DNA of 64,000 nucleotides from Massilia sp. 9I (lineage in GTDB: Bacteria; Pseudomonadota; Gammaproteobacteria; Burkholderiales; Burkholderiaceae_D): contig NZ_LR733275.1 of NCBI RefSeq assembly GCF_902506415.1, positions 4,438,175 to 4,502,174 on the forward strand, written 5' to 3'. Below, in pieces: positions 8,775-17,327 of this stretch. The position numbers and the translations under genes were made by a program. Within the stretch, counting starts at the first letter, position 1, and each line of letters opens with the position of its first letter. The notes beneath the pieces were generated by a model that saw nothing but the letters and a program-made list of their open reading frames with translations, was not told the origin of the DNA and searched no databases.

Positions 8775-8872
8775 ACAGAGAAAAGGGATATTGCGCAGCG
8801 CAACAATTGGCTGCCGAGTGTCTGGTTTTGGAAACGGTTCCTTGGTGAAACCACTCCAGTAGTTCTACGGTA

Positions 8873-8901
8873 TTGCACTGCACAAAAAACCGCGCTATAT
8901 T
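8873..8901 (+). promoter_or_regulatory. Sigma-70-like promoter of a candidate small RNA
   Basis: TTGCAC at 8873-8878 and TATATT at 8896-8901 are separated by exactly 17 bases. The -10 box matches the consensus at five of six positions and the -35 at three of six. It lies about 100 bases after the DUF1800 stop and points away from any gene start on this strand, so it may drive a short non-coding transcript. Confidence 0.45.
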
Positions 8902-8907
8902 AGAACC

Positions 8908-8978
8908 GTCTCCTCCAGTTTTCTCCGAAAATTGGATTATCGCCTGCCAGCCGCAAGGTTTCGCGGGCGCTTTTTTTT
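8908..8978 (+). ncRNA. Candidate small RNA ending in a T8 tract
   Basis: About 70 bases lie between a promoter-like pair and a run of eight T at 8971-8978. The predicted transcript starts with a C-rich stretch (TCTCCTCC). It then has a 9-bp hairpin with a 3-base loop (CCAGTTTTC / GAAAATTGG, one G-T pair), and ends with a GC-rich stem (CCGC / GCGG plus flanking pairs) before the T run. The CCTCC segment could pair with Shine-Dalgarno sequences. The T run could also simply terminate the upstream DUF1800 mRNA. I do not recognise a known RNA family. Confidence 0.4.
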
Positions 8979-8980
8979 GC

Positions 8981-9733
8981 CTATGCGGCGTCGGCGCCCT
9001 GGAAGGACCCAGCCCGCCAGGTCAGCACCAGCGTATCGCGATGCCCATGTTCGCCCAGCGGCTGGATCGGCGTCGATTCGTGGATGACGGCGGCATCGTC
9101 GAGCAGCAGCAGGGTCCACGGCTCGAGCATGGTGAAGCGCTTGCCGGCCGGACCGTCGGCTTCGAACACCCGGGTTTCGCCGCCCTTGATGCCGGCGCGG
9201 TCGATCAGGATCACGGCGACGAAGTCGACGCCGTCGCGGTGCGCGCCTTCCGGAGTCGGGCGGCCGATGCCGTCGGCGGTATCGATGCGGAACTGGTGCG
9301 CTTCCACATACCAGGTCTGGCGTCCGCGCACGCTGGAGCAGGCTTCGCCGAGCGCGCTCAGCAGGCGGCCCCAGGCCGGCTTGGCCAGCGTCGCGGTTTC
9401 GATCGGCGCGAACAGGCGGTGCATGCCGCCGTGCAGGGCGTTGTACTCGACCGGCTGCCAGTGCGCGCGGTGCGGCACCTGCAGCAGGGCGTGGCCGCCG
9501 TCGTCGCTGTCGTCGATGAAGCAGGAATGGCGGCGGCGCCGGTAGCGGCCGCCGTCCTTCAGGTAGTTGTCGAGTTCGAGCCGGTCCCAGCTCGGCGTCA
9601 GCGACTGCAACTCGTCGAGCGTGCAGCCAGCCAGGCGTGCAACATCGGAAGGGCGCAGCAGGGCGTAGCCCTCGTTGCGCACGGCATCCGCCAGCTGCGA
9701 CGGATCGGTGTAGGGAAGTTCACGGGTAGTCAT
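8981..9733 (-). CDS. 2OG-Fe(II) dioxygenase family protein
   Basis: The protein has 250 residues. It resembles the bacterial 2OG-Fe dioxygenase family that includes L-isoleucine-type free amino acid hydroxylases. The likely iron ligands are H165 and D167 (AHRDGVDF) and H218 (VIHESTPI), with R232 (HRDTLVLTWR) binding 2-oxoglutarate. These family members typically hydroxylate small substrates in the cytoplasm; the substrate here cannot be read from sequence. It lies 61 bases downstream of the TonB receptor gene on the same strand and could be the last gene of that operon. Confidence 0.8.
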   Translation of the reverse strand: MTTRELPYTDPSQLADAVRNEGYALLRPSDVARLAGCTLDELQSLTPSWDRLELDNYLKDGGRYRRRRHSCFIDDSDDGGHALLQVPHRAHWQPVEYNALHGGMHRLFAPIETATLAKPAWGRLLSALGEACSSVRGRQTWYVEAHQFRIDTADGIGRPTPEGAHRDGVDFVAVILIDRAGIKGGETRVFEADGPAGKRFTMLEPWTLLLLDDAAVIHESTPIQPLGEHGHRDTLVLTWRAGSFQGADAA

Positions 9734-9794
9734 CCAGTTAGCGTAGCAGGTTTCCCTGCGATCGGCATGATGCTGGGCAACTCTCAGCCATTCC

Positions 9795-11846
9795 TTACCA
9801 GTTCTTCGTGAAGCTCAGGCGGAAGGAACGGGGTTCGATCGGGTGGAAATGGATGTCGTCCACCGCTTCCGCCTCGTTCGCCAGGCGCGAGGCATAGTAG
9901 TAGTCGATCGCCGAATCGCGCCGGTTGGTCAGGTTGAAGCCTTCCAGCTCCACGCGCATGTCCTTACCGATCCGGTAGCCGATGCGGCCGTTGAGCGTGA
10001 GGCTGGCGTGCGAGCGCACGCTGTCGTCCTCGATCAGCGGACGCGGGCCGAAGTAGCGCAGGCGCAGGGCGCCCGACCACGGACCGGCGCGGTCCACCGT
10101 CAGGCCGACCTGGGCCACGCCTTCGACCGCGCCGGGAATGCGATCACCGGCTGGGTTGCCGCCGCGCGAACGTGCCCGCGCATAGGCCGCGTCGAAGTTC
10201 ACCGTCAGCCATTTGTTGGCGCGCATGCTGTTCGACAGCTCGACGCCGTAGCGGCGGCTCGGATCGCCCGCCTCGGTGTTGCCGGCGTCGCCGATGTAGG
10301 TCAGCTCGGAATCGAAGTCGAGGCGGTACACCGACACCGTGGTCTCGGTCTTCGGAATCGCCACCGTGCGCAGGCCCAGCTCCAGGCCGCGCGAGCGCAC
10401 CAGGCCCGGGGTGCGGTCGACCGGATCAAGCGTCTTCGGATCGATTGCCGCCACAGTGCCGCGCGCATCGTTGCTGTGGAAGCCGTGGCCATAGTTGAAG
10501 TACAGCTCCGTGTGCTGCCACAGGCCGTAGGCGACGCTGAGCGATGGCGTCAACAGTGAATCGCTGGCGCGGCCGGCATTCGCCAAGCGGTCGCCATCGA
10601 CGCGGAAGCGGTAGGCATTGGCGCGCACGCCGACCACGGTGCGCAGGGCCTCGCTCCACTTGGTCGCGTTTTCCAGGTAGACGGCGGCGCTGCCCTCGAC
10701 GATGTGGTCTTCGCGCGTGGTCGCGAGGCGGCGGCGGGCGCGCGTGTCGTACAGGCCGTTGAAGATGTTGTCGTTCTGGAGCTGGAAGCCAATGCTCATG
10801 TCCGAGGCGACGCCGCTGTCCTTGTTGCGTAATACGTGCCAGGTGTGGCTGCCGTCGAGGCCCGCCGTGACGCGGCGGTCCGGCTGGGCGAACTGGTCGC
10901 CGTTCACCGGGTCGTTCAGGAAATAGGTGAAGTTCGAGTACAGGTCGAGGCGGTTGCGGATCACGTAGGCGGACAGGCCAGTGGCAGTGTCGTCGGTAGT
11001 GCGGCGCCAGCTGCCCGAAATGCTGCTGCGTTCGGCCTCGCCGCCGTCGCTCAGGTCGAGGGCGTCGAAGAGCCCCAGCTGGCCGCTCTGCACTGCGCGC
11101 AGGGGGATCTGGTCGGTGGCGTTCCAGTGGCCGCGGTAGTGCATCGCGGTGACGGTCCAGCCGTTATTCGCATAGCCGCGGCTGTAGCGCAGCACCGCAT
11201 TGATCTTGCGGTAGCCGTCCGGCCGCGTCCACGGGCCGTCGTTCTTCATCAGCTCCAGCGCATACAGCAGGTTGCCGCCCGCCAGTTCGGGCGATCCGGC
11301 CAGCACCGTGCGCGCGTAATTGTCCTCGCCCAGCGTCACCGACGCCAGTGGCGCCACCAACCGGTTCGCGTACGAGATCGTCGCCTTGCCGGCGGAGGAG
11401 AAGTCGCCTTCGGTGGCCGAGTACGGGCCCTTGCGGTAGTCGAGGCGGGTGACGATTTCCGGGATCAGGAAATTCAGGTCGGTCCAGCCCTGGCCGTGCG
11501 CATGGCTGCGCTGATTGACCGGCATGCCGTCGACCCAGGTCGCGAGGTCGGTGCCGTGGTCCAGGTTGAAGCCGCGCAGGTAGAACTGGTTGGCCTTGCC
11601 TTCGCCGCTGTGCTGGCTGGCGATCAGGCCGGGCGTCGCTTCCAGCAGTTCGCCCGGACGGTAGACGGTGCGCTGCGCCAGCTCCTTGGCCCCGACGCTG
11701 CCCGAGCTGGCTGAATCGGTCATCCCGATCTGGCTGGCGCGCGTGCCTTCGACCAGGACACGCTGGAGCACGAAGTCGTCGGCTAGCGTAGGCTGGTAGA
11801 CGAACAGCGCCGCGATGGCGCAGGCAATGGGGCAGAAGCGAAGCAT
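9795..11846 (-). CDS. TonB-dependent outer-membrane receptor
   Basis: The protein has about 683 residues with a signal peptide ending near QPTLA. The plug domain carries VYRPGELLEATPGLIASQHSGEGKANQFYLRGFNLDHGTD, and the barrel ends in an aromatic-terminated strand (FRLSFTKNW). The ATG at 11846 comes two bases after the TGA of the DUF6702-like gene; a TTG six bases earlier is an alternative start. Short coding distance and coupling point to an operon with that gene and the M1 peptidase. The ligand is unknown. The C-terminal DDIHFHPIEPR segment with two His is noticeable. Confidence 0.9.
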   Translation of the reverse strand: MLRFCPIACAIAALFVYQPTLADDFVLQRVLVEGTRASQIGMTDSASSGSVGAKELAQRTVYRPGELLEATPGLIASQHSGEGKANQFYLRGFNLDHGTDLATWVDGMPVNQRSHAHGQGWTDLNFLIPEIVTRLDYRKGPYSATEGDFSSAGKATISYANRLVAPLASVTLGEDNYARTVLAGSPELAGGNLLYALELMKNDGPWTRPDGYRKINAVLRYSRGYANNGWTVTAMHYRGHWNATDQIPLRAVQSGQLGLFDALDLSDGGEAERSSISGSWRRTTDDTATGLSAYVIRNRLDLYSNFTYFLNDPVNGDQFAQPDRRVTAGLDGSHTWHVLRNKDSGVASDMSIGFQLQNDNIFNGLYDTRARRRLATTREDHIVEGSAAVYLENATKWSEALRTVVGVRANAYRFRVDGDRLANAGRASDSLLTPSLSVAYGLWQHTELYFNYGHGFHSNDARGTVAAIDPKTLDPVDRTPGLVRSRGLELGLRTVAIPKTETTVSVYRLDFDSELTYIGDAGNTEAGDPSRRYGVELSNSMRANKWLTVNFDAAYARARSRGGNPAGDRIPGAVEGVAQVGLTVDRAGPWSGALRLRYFGPRPLIEDDSVRSHASLTLNGRIGYRIGKDMRVELEGFNLTNRRDSAIDYYYASRLANEAEAVDDIHFHPIEPRSFRLSFTKNW

Positions 11847-11848
11847 AT

Positions 11849-12355
11849 TCAAGGTTGCTTGTCGTCGGTGGACTGCTCGACGGCGGCCTTGGTGAAAGTC
11901 AGCGAACGTACCGCGCCCGCGTTGTTGAGGTTGACGGTGTTGACCTGCTCGGGCAGGAAGTCGATCAGCACGCCCTGGTGGATCACCACGGTCTTCGACA
12001 GCGGGGCGTTTTCCAGTTCCTGGAAGATCACCACGCTGTGCGAGTCGACGGTCATGCCGACCCAGCGCACCGGCAGGCGCGCCTTGTCCTGGCCCTGCAG
12101 CCAGAAGCGTCCCTCGACATACTTGCGCAGCACCGCCTGGTCTTCCGGGTCGCCCAGGTCGAACTGGCGCCCGTACAGGTTCATCAGGAGGTCCTCGATG
12201 TCGTGCGCCATGTAAGTATGGATGATCTCCGTGCTCTTGGTGCGCTGGTTGAACGCGAGCTCGGTGATCCCCATGTGGAAGCGGTGCGCGCTCGCCGCCG
12301 CGCTCACCAGGAGCAGGGCGGCGGCCAGCCAGGCCTTGAGACGGCGTGCGCTCAT
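11849..12355 (-). CDS. DUF6702-like exported protein
   Basis: The protein has 168 residues with a signal peptide (RLKAWLAAALLLVSAAASA). The mature start HRFHMGITELAFNQRTKSTEIIHTYMAHDIEDLL looks like DUF6702 proteins, short periplasmic beta-rich proteins often next to M1 peptidases. Its ATG overlaps the stop of the M1 peptidase gene (ATGA), and its own stop nearly touches the TonB receptor start. This tight coupling suggests the three products act together at the envelope. The function is not established. Confidence 0.65.
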   Translation of the reverse strand: MSARRLKAWLAAALLLVSAAASAHRFHMGITELAFNQRTKSTEIIHTYMAHDIEDLLMNLYGRQFDLGDPEDQAVLRKYVEGRFWLQGQDKARLPVRWVGMTVDSHSVVIFQELENAPLSKTVVIHQGVLIDFLPEQVNTVNLNNAGAVRSLTFTKAAVEQSTDDKQP

Positions 12356-14730
12356 TGCTCGGCCTTCTTGTCCGCGGCCGGCGTTTTCACCGGGGCCAGT
12401 TTGGTGTTGAAGTCGCGCATCAGGTTGCCGGTGGCCGGGTCGCGTTCGGTCTTGAACAGTTCCAGGCGCGACGGCGTCACCTTGCGCGGCCAGGCGTTGT
12501 CGCTGACGTCGATGTCCGCCGTCTCCCAGTACGGGTCCTGGGTCAGGCTGACGATCGGCTCGTCCGTGATGAAGAGCTTGGTGATCTTGTTCGGCGAATA
12601 GCGCCACACTTCCGCCGGAATGCGCTCGATGGTCTTCTTGCCGCTCTTCGTCTCGATCTCGACGATCAGCGGCGTCACCAGGCCGCCCTTGTTGGTGAAG
12701 TCCACCAGGGTCAGGTGCTTGCCTTCCTTGAGCAGGTTCTTTTCCCAGTCTTCCAGGCCGGCCATCGTCTCGTTGTAGCGGTTGCGGTCCTTGTTGGTGA
12801 CGGTGAAGTTGTCGTGCTCGTTGTAGAAGTCCTTCAGCTCGGGGAAGCGGTCGACGCGGCGCTGCATGCCCTTGTTGCGCTGGTCGATGATCGACATCGC
12901 TTCTTCCTGGTGGCGCGCACGCTGCCAGGCTTTTTCGACTTCCGGATCCTTGCTGCTGACGGTGTACTCGGTGATGCCGTCGACGCTCACGTCGACCGCG
13001 TCGGTGGTGTAGAACCAGCCGCGCCAGAACCAGTCGAGGTCCGTGCCCGACGCATCTTCCATGGTGCGGAAGAAGTCGGCCGGGGTCGGGCGCTTGAACT
13101 TCCAGCGCTCGGCGTATTCCTTGAAGGCGAAGTCGAACAGCTCGCGGCCGAGGATGGTCTCGCGCAGGATGTTCAGCGCGGTGGCCGGTTTGGCGTAGGC
13201 GTTGTTGCCGCGCTGGATGGTCGACTCCGCATTGGTCATGACCGGCACCTGGTTGGTGCTGCGCATGTAGGCGGTGATGTCGCGCGCCTCGCCGCGGCGG
13301 CCCGGATAGTCCTCTTCCCAGGCCTGCTCGGCCAGGAACTGCAGGAAGCTGTTCAGGCCCTCGTCCATCCAGGTCCACTGGCGCTCGTCCGAGTTGACGA
13401 TCATCGGGAAGTAGTTGTGGCCCACTTCATGGATGATCACGCTGATCAGGCCATACTTGGTGCCGCGCGAGTAGGTCAGCTCGCCGGTCTTCTTGTCCTT
13501 GACGGGGCGCCCGGCGTTGAACGAGATCATCGGGTATTCCATGCCGCCGATCGAGCCGTTCACGGAAATCGCGGTCGGGTACGGATAGTCGAAGGAGTAC
13601 TTGTTGTACTGCTCGAGGGTGTGGATCACGGCGGCGGTGGAATAGCGCTCCCACAGCGGGTTGCCTTCCTTCGGATAGTAGGACATCGCCATCACGTCCT
13701 TGTCGCCGCTCTTGATGCCCTGGGCGTCCCAGATGAACTTGCGGCTCGAGGCAAAGGCGAAGTCGCGCACGTCGCGCGCCTTGAAGTGCCAGGTCTTGGT
13801 CGCTTTCGAGCGGCCCTTCTCGGCGCTCTCGGCTTCACGCTGGGTGACGATGACGACCGGCTTCTTCGCGGTGCGCGCCTGGCGCAGGCGCTCGCGCTGG
13901 GCGGGGCTCAATACCGCATCCGCGTTCTGCAATTCGCCGGTGGAGGCGACCACGTGGTCGGCCGGGACGGTCAGTTGCACGTCGTAGTCGCCGAACTCCA
14001 GCGTGAATTCGCCGTCGCCCATGTATTGCTTGTTCTGCCAGCCCTTGACGTCGTAGTAGGCCGCCATGCGCGGGAACCACTGGGCCGACAGGTAGATATC
14101 GTTGCCATCGTCGAACTTCTCGAAGCCGGTGCGGCGGCCGACGACGTTCGCTTCCGGGATATTGAGGGTCCACGCCATGTTGAAGGACGTGCGCGCGCCG
14201 GGTTTCAGGGGCTGCGGCAGGTCGATCCGCATCATGGTCTTGTTGACGGTGGCGCGCAGCGCACGGCCGTCGGCGCCAGTCACAGCGGTGACCTGGATGC
14301 CGCCCTCGAAGCGCCGCTGTTCCAGGGTGGCCTTCAGGGTGTCGAACTTGACGCCGTCGGTGCCGCGGGCTTGCCACGCATCGCGCGAGGGCAGGGTCGA
14401 GATGCGGCGGTTGTCGGAATCGGCGCGGAACATGTTCTGGTCCAGCTGCACCCACAGGTACGACAGCGTGTCCGGCGAATTGTTGGTGTACGTGACGGTG
14501 CCGGAGCCCGTGATCGTGCGCTTGTCCTCATCCAAGGTGGCGCGCATGCGGTAGTCGGCGCGCTGTTGCCAGTAGCGGTGGCCCGGCGCGCCGGAAGCGG
14601 TGCGGGTCTCGGTGGCGGTGGGCAGCAGCTCGTCGAGCTGGCGGAACTTGTCGTCGAACGCAGGCGCCGCGTGCGCCGCACTGGTAAGGAACAAGGCGCC
14701 GATCAGCGCCTGCAGTTGCTTCGTTTTCAT
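12352..14730 (-). CDS. M1-family zinc metallopeptidase (paralogue 1)
   Basis: The protein has 792 residues with a signal peptide. The zinc site is complete: HEVGH at ~434-438, followed after 18 residues by the third ligand Glu in WMDEG. The N-terminal part has the beta-sandwich of M1 peptidases. M1 enzymes remove N-terminal residues from peptides; a signal peptide places this one in the periplasm or outside. It overlaps the DUF6702-like gene by ATGA. The neighbouring upstream gene encodes a close full-length paralogue, and a terminator lies between them, so each may have its own promoter. Confidence 0.9.
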   Translation of the reverse strand: MKTKQLQALIGALFLTSAAHAAPAFDDKFRQLDELLPTATETRTASGAPGHRYWQQRADYRMRATLDEDKRTITGSGTVTYTNNSPDTLSYLWVQLDQNMFRADSDNRRISTLPSRDAWQARGTDGVKFDTLKATLEQRRFEGGIQVTAVTGADGRALRATVNKTMMRIDLPQPLKPGARTSFNMAWTLNIPEANVVGRRTGFEKFDDGNDIYLSAQWFPRMAAYYDVKGWQNKQYMGDGEFTLEFGDYDVQLTVPADHVVASTGELQNADAVLSPAQRERLRQARTAKKPVVIVTQREAESAEKGRSKATKTWHFKARDVRDFAFASSRKFIWDAQGIKSGDKDVMAMSYYPKEGNPLWERYSTAAVIHTLEQYNKYSFDYPYPTAISVNGSIGGMEYPMISFNAGRPVKDKKTGELTYSRGTKYGLISVIIHEVGHNYFPMIVNSDERQWTWMDEGLNSFLQFLAEQAWEEDYPGRRGEARDITAYMRSTNQVPVMTNAESTIQRGNNAYAKPATALNILRETILGRELFDFAFKEYAERWKFKRPTPADFFRTMEDASGTDLDWFWRGWFYTTDAVDVSVDGITEYTVSSKDPEVEKAWQRARHQEEAMSIIDQRNKGMQRRVDRFPELKDFYNEHDNFTVTNKDRNRYNETMAGLEDWEKNLLKEGKHLTLVDFTNKGGLVTPLIVEIETKSGKKTIERIPAEVWRYSPNKITKLFITDEPIVSLTQDPYWETADIDVSDNAWPRKVTPSRLELFKTERDPATGNLMRDFNTKLAPVKTPAADKKAEQ

Positions 14731-14749
14731 TCTGTTCGTTCGTCTTCGA

Positions 14750-14780
14750 TAAAGAAACGGCAGGGCGCGCAGCCCTGCCG
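14750..14780 (-). terminator. Intrinsic terminator between the two M1 peptidase genes
   Basis: The perfect 9-bp stem CGGCAGGGC / GCCCTGCCG (14758-14766 and 14772-14780) has a 5-base loop. Read on the minus strand it is followed by TTTCTTT (14751-14757). It would end the transcript of paralogue 2 before paralogue 1. Confidence 0.75.
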
Positions 14781-14826
14781 GTGTTCAAACGCGCGGGCGG
14801 ATGCCGCCCACGTGTCCAGCGCTGCC

Positions 14827-17202
14827 TTACTCGGACTTCGGCGCCTCGGCCTGGCCCGGGGTCTTCGGCGGGGCCAGCTTGGTATTGAAGTCGCGCATCA
14901 GGTTGCCGGTGGCCGGGTCACGTTCGGTCTTGAACAGTTCCAGGCGCGACGGCACAGGCTTGGCCGGCCACGAGTTGTTGCTCACGTCGATGTCGGCGGT
15001 CTCCCAGTACGGGTCCTGGGTCAGGCCCACGATCTCTTCGTCCGTAATGAACAGCTTGGTGATCTTCTTCGGCGAGTAGCGCCACACTTCGGCCGGGATG
15101 CGCTCGATGTACTTTTTGCCGCTCTTGGTGGTGATCTCGACGATCAGCGGCATGACGAGGCCGCCCTTGTTCGAGAAGTCCACCAGGTACAGGTGCTTGC
15201 CTTCCTTGAGCAGGTTCTTTTCCCAGTCTTCCAGGCCGGCCACCGTTTCGTTGTAGCGGTTGCGGTCCTTGTTGGTGACGGTGAAGTCGTCGTTCTCGTT
15301 GTAGAAGTCCTTCAGCTCGGGGAAGCGGTCGACGCGGCGCTGCATGCCCTTGTTGCGCTGGTCGGTGATCGAGATCGGCTCGGACTGCTTGCGTGCGCGC
15401 GCCCAGGCTTTTTCGATTTCCGGATCCTTGGTGCTGACCGTGTACTCGGTGATGCCGTCGACGCTGATGTCCACCGGATCGGTGGTGTAGAACCAGCCGC
15501 GCCAGAACCAGTCGAGGTCCGTGCCGGAAGCGTCTTCCATGGTGCGGAAGAAATCGGCCGGGGTCGGGCGCTTGAACTTCCAGCGCTCGGCGTATTCCTT
15601 GAAGGCGAAGTCGAACAGTTCGCGGCCGAGGATGGTTTCGCGCAGCACGTTCAGTGCGGCCGCCGGCTTGGCGTAGGCATTGTTGCCGAACTGGAGCAGC
15701 GACTCCGAGTTGGTCATGATCGGCACCTGGTTCTGGCTACGCATGTAGTCGACGATCTGGCGCGGATGGCCGCGCATCTCTTCCCAGTCTTCTTCCCAGG
15801 CTTCCTGGGCCAGCGATTGCACGAAGGAGTTGATGCCCTCGTCCATCCAGGTCCACTGGCGCTCGTCCGAGTTGACGATCATCGGGAAGTAGTTGTGGCC
15901 GACTTCGTGGATGATCACGCCGATCAGGCCGTACTTGGTGCGCTTCGAGTAGGTCAGCTCGCCGGTCTTCTTGTCCTTGACCGGACGCGGGCCGTTGAAC
16001 GAGATCATCGGGTATTCCATGCCGCCCACCGGGCCGTTCACGGAGATCGCGGTCGGGTACGGATAGTCGAAGGAATACTTGCTGTACTGTTCGATGGTGT
16101 GGATGATCGCGTGGGTCGAATAGCGCTCCCACAGCGGGTTGCCTTCCTTCGGATAGTAGGACATCGCCAGCACGTCGTTGTTGCCGGACTTGATGCCCTG
16201 CGCGTCCCAGATGAACTTGCGGCTCGAAGCGAACGCGAAGTCACGCACGTTCTTGGCCTTGAAGTGCCAGGTCTTGCTGGTGGTGGCGCGGCCCTTTTCG
16301 GCGGCTTCCGCCTCGGCCTGGGTCACGATCAGCACCGGCTTCTTGGCGGTGCGCGCCTGGCGCAGGCGCTCGCGCTGTGCGGCGCTGAGCACTTCGCCCG
16401 GGTTCTGCAGTTCGCCGGTCGAGGCCACGATGTGGTCGGACGGCACGGTGATCTGGACGTCGTAGTCGCCGAACTCCAGCGTGAATTCGCCGGCGCCCAG
16501 GAACTGCTTGTGCTGCCAGCCGTAGACGTCGTAGTAGGCCGCCATGCGCGGGAACCACAGGGCGATCTCGAACAGATCGTTCTTGTCGTCGAACTTCTCG
16601 TAGCCCGAACGGCCGCCGAGGATCTTCTGTTCGTTGATGTTGTAGTTCCAGTCGAGGCTGAACGACACCTTGGCGCCCGGACGCAGCGCCTGCGGCAGGT
16701 CGATGCGCATCATGGTGCCGTTGATGGTGTACTTCAGCGGACGGCCGCCGCTGTCGCGCACGTTGCGGACATTGAAGCCGCCTTCGAAGGCATTGCCTTC
16801 GAGGAGGGTGCGCAATGCGTCGAACTTCACGCCGTCGGTGCCGCGCGCCTGCCAGGCTTCGCGCGAAGGCAGGACGGCGGTGCGGCGGGCGGCCGAATCC
16901 GGCTTGTAGATGTTCTCATCCAGCTGCAGCCACAGGTACTTCAGCGTGTCAGGGGAATTGTTGTGGTACGTGATCGAGCCCGAGCCGCTGATGGCGCGCT
17001 TGTTCTCGTCGAGCGTGGCGCGCATCGTGTAGTCGGCGCGCTGCTGCCAGTAGGCGTGGCCCGGTGCGCCCGAGGCGGTGCGCACGGCGCCCGGCGTCGG
17101 CAGCAGCTCGTCGAGCTGGCGGAACTTGTCGTCGAAAGGAGGAGCGGCCAAAACCGAGGCGCTGAGGAACAGCGCGGCCAGTCCAATAGGCAGACGTATC
17201 AT
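14827..17202 (-). CDS. M1-family zinc metallopeptidase (paralogue 2)
   Basis: The protein has 791 residues with a signal peptide and an AGGGGAA ribosome site before the ATG. The zinc site HEVGH (~432-436) plus the WMDEG glutamate is intact. It aligns end to end with paralogue 1; long blocks such as the FAFKEYAERWKFKRPTPADF segment are identical, so this is a tandem duplication followed by divergence. Differences cluster in the N-terminal domain and around residues 480-500. Both copies keep all catalytic residues, so neither looks like a pseudogene. Confidence 0.9.
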   Translation of the reverse strand: MIRLPIGLAALFLSASVLAAPPFDDKFRQLDELLPTPGAVRTASGAPGHAYWQQRADYTMRATLDENKRAISGSGSITYHNNSPDTLKYLWLQLDENIYKPDSAARRTAVLPSREAWQARGTDGVKFDALRTLLEGNAFEGGFNVRNVRDSGGRPLKYTINGTMMRIDLPQALRPGAKVSFSLDWNYNINEQKILGGRSGYEKFDDKNDLFEIALWFPRMAAYYDVYGWQHKQFLGAGEFTLEFGDYDVQITVPSDHIVASTGELQNPGEVLSAAQRERLRQARTAKKPVLIVTQAEAEAAEKGRATTSKTWHFKAKNVRDFAFASSRKFIWDAQGIKSGNNDVLAMSYYPKEGNPLWERYSTHAIIHTIEQYSKYSFDYPYPTAISVNGPVGGMEYPMISFNGPRPVKDKKTGELTYSKRTKYGLIGVIIHEVGHNYFPMIVNSDERQWTWMDEGINSFVQSLAQEAWEEDWEEMRGHPRQIVDYMRSQNQVPIMTNSESLLQFGNNAYAKPAAALNVLRETILGRELFDFAFKEYAERWKFKRPTPADFFRTMEDASGTDLDWFWRGWFYTTDPVDISVDGITEYTVSTKDPEIEKAWARARKQSEPISITDQRNKGMQRRVDRFPELKDFYNENDDFTVTNKDRNRYNETVAGLEDWEKNLLKEGKHLYLVDFSNKGGLVMPLIVEITTKSGKKYIERIPAEVWRYSPKKITKLFITDEEIVGLTQDPYWETADIDVSNNSWPAKPVPSRLELFKTERDPATGNLMRDFNTKLAPPKTPGQAEAPKSE

Positions 17203-17327
17203 ATTTCCCCTGGAATTTTAATTGGAATAGGAAAAAGTATTCTAGCTTTACCTATTTACAATTGCTCGGAGGATTTGTAAAAAAGCTGATACATAGTGCA
17301 TATGTATGGCGTGCGCGAGACGCCGGC

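Noticed and set aside
12346..17280. Very long open frame on the + strand across both M1 peptidase genes
   Set aside because: It is antisense to two conserved metallopeptidases with intact zinc sites. High GC content leaves the complementary frame free of stops, and the product has no family features.
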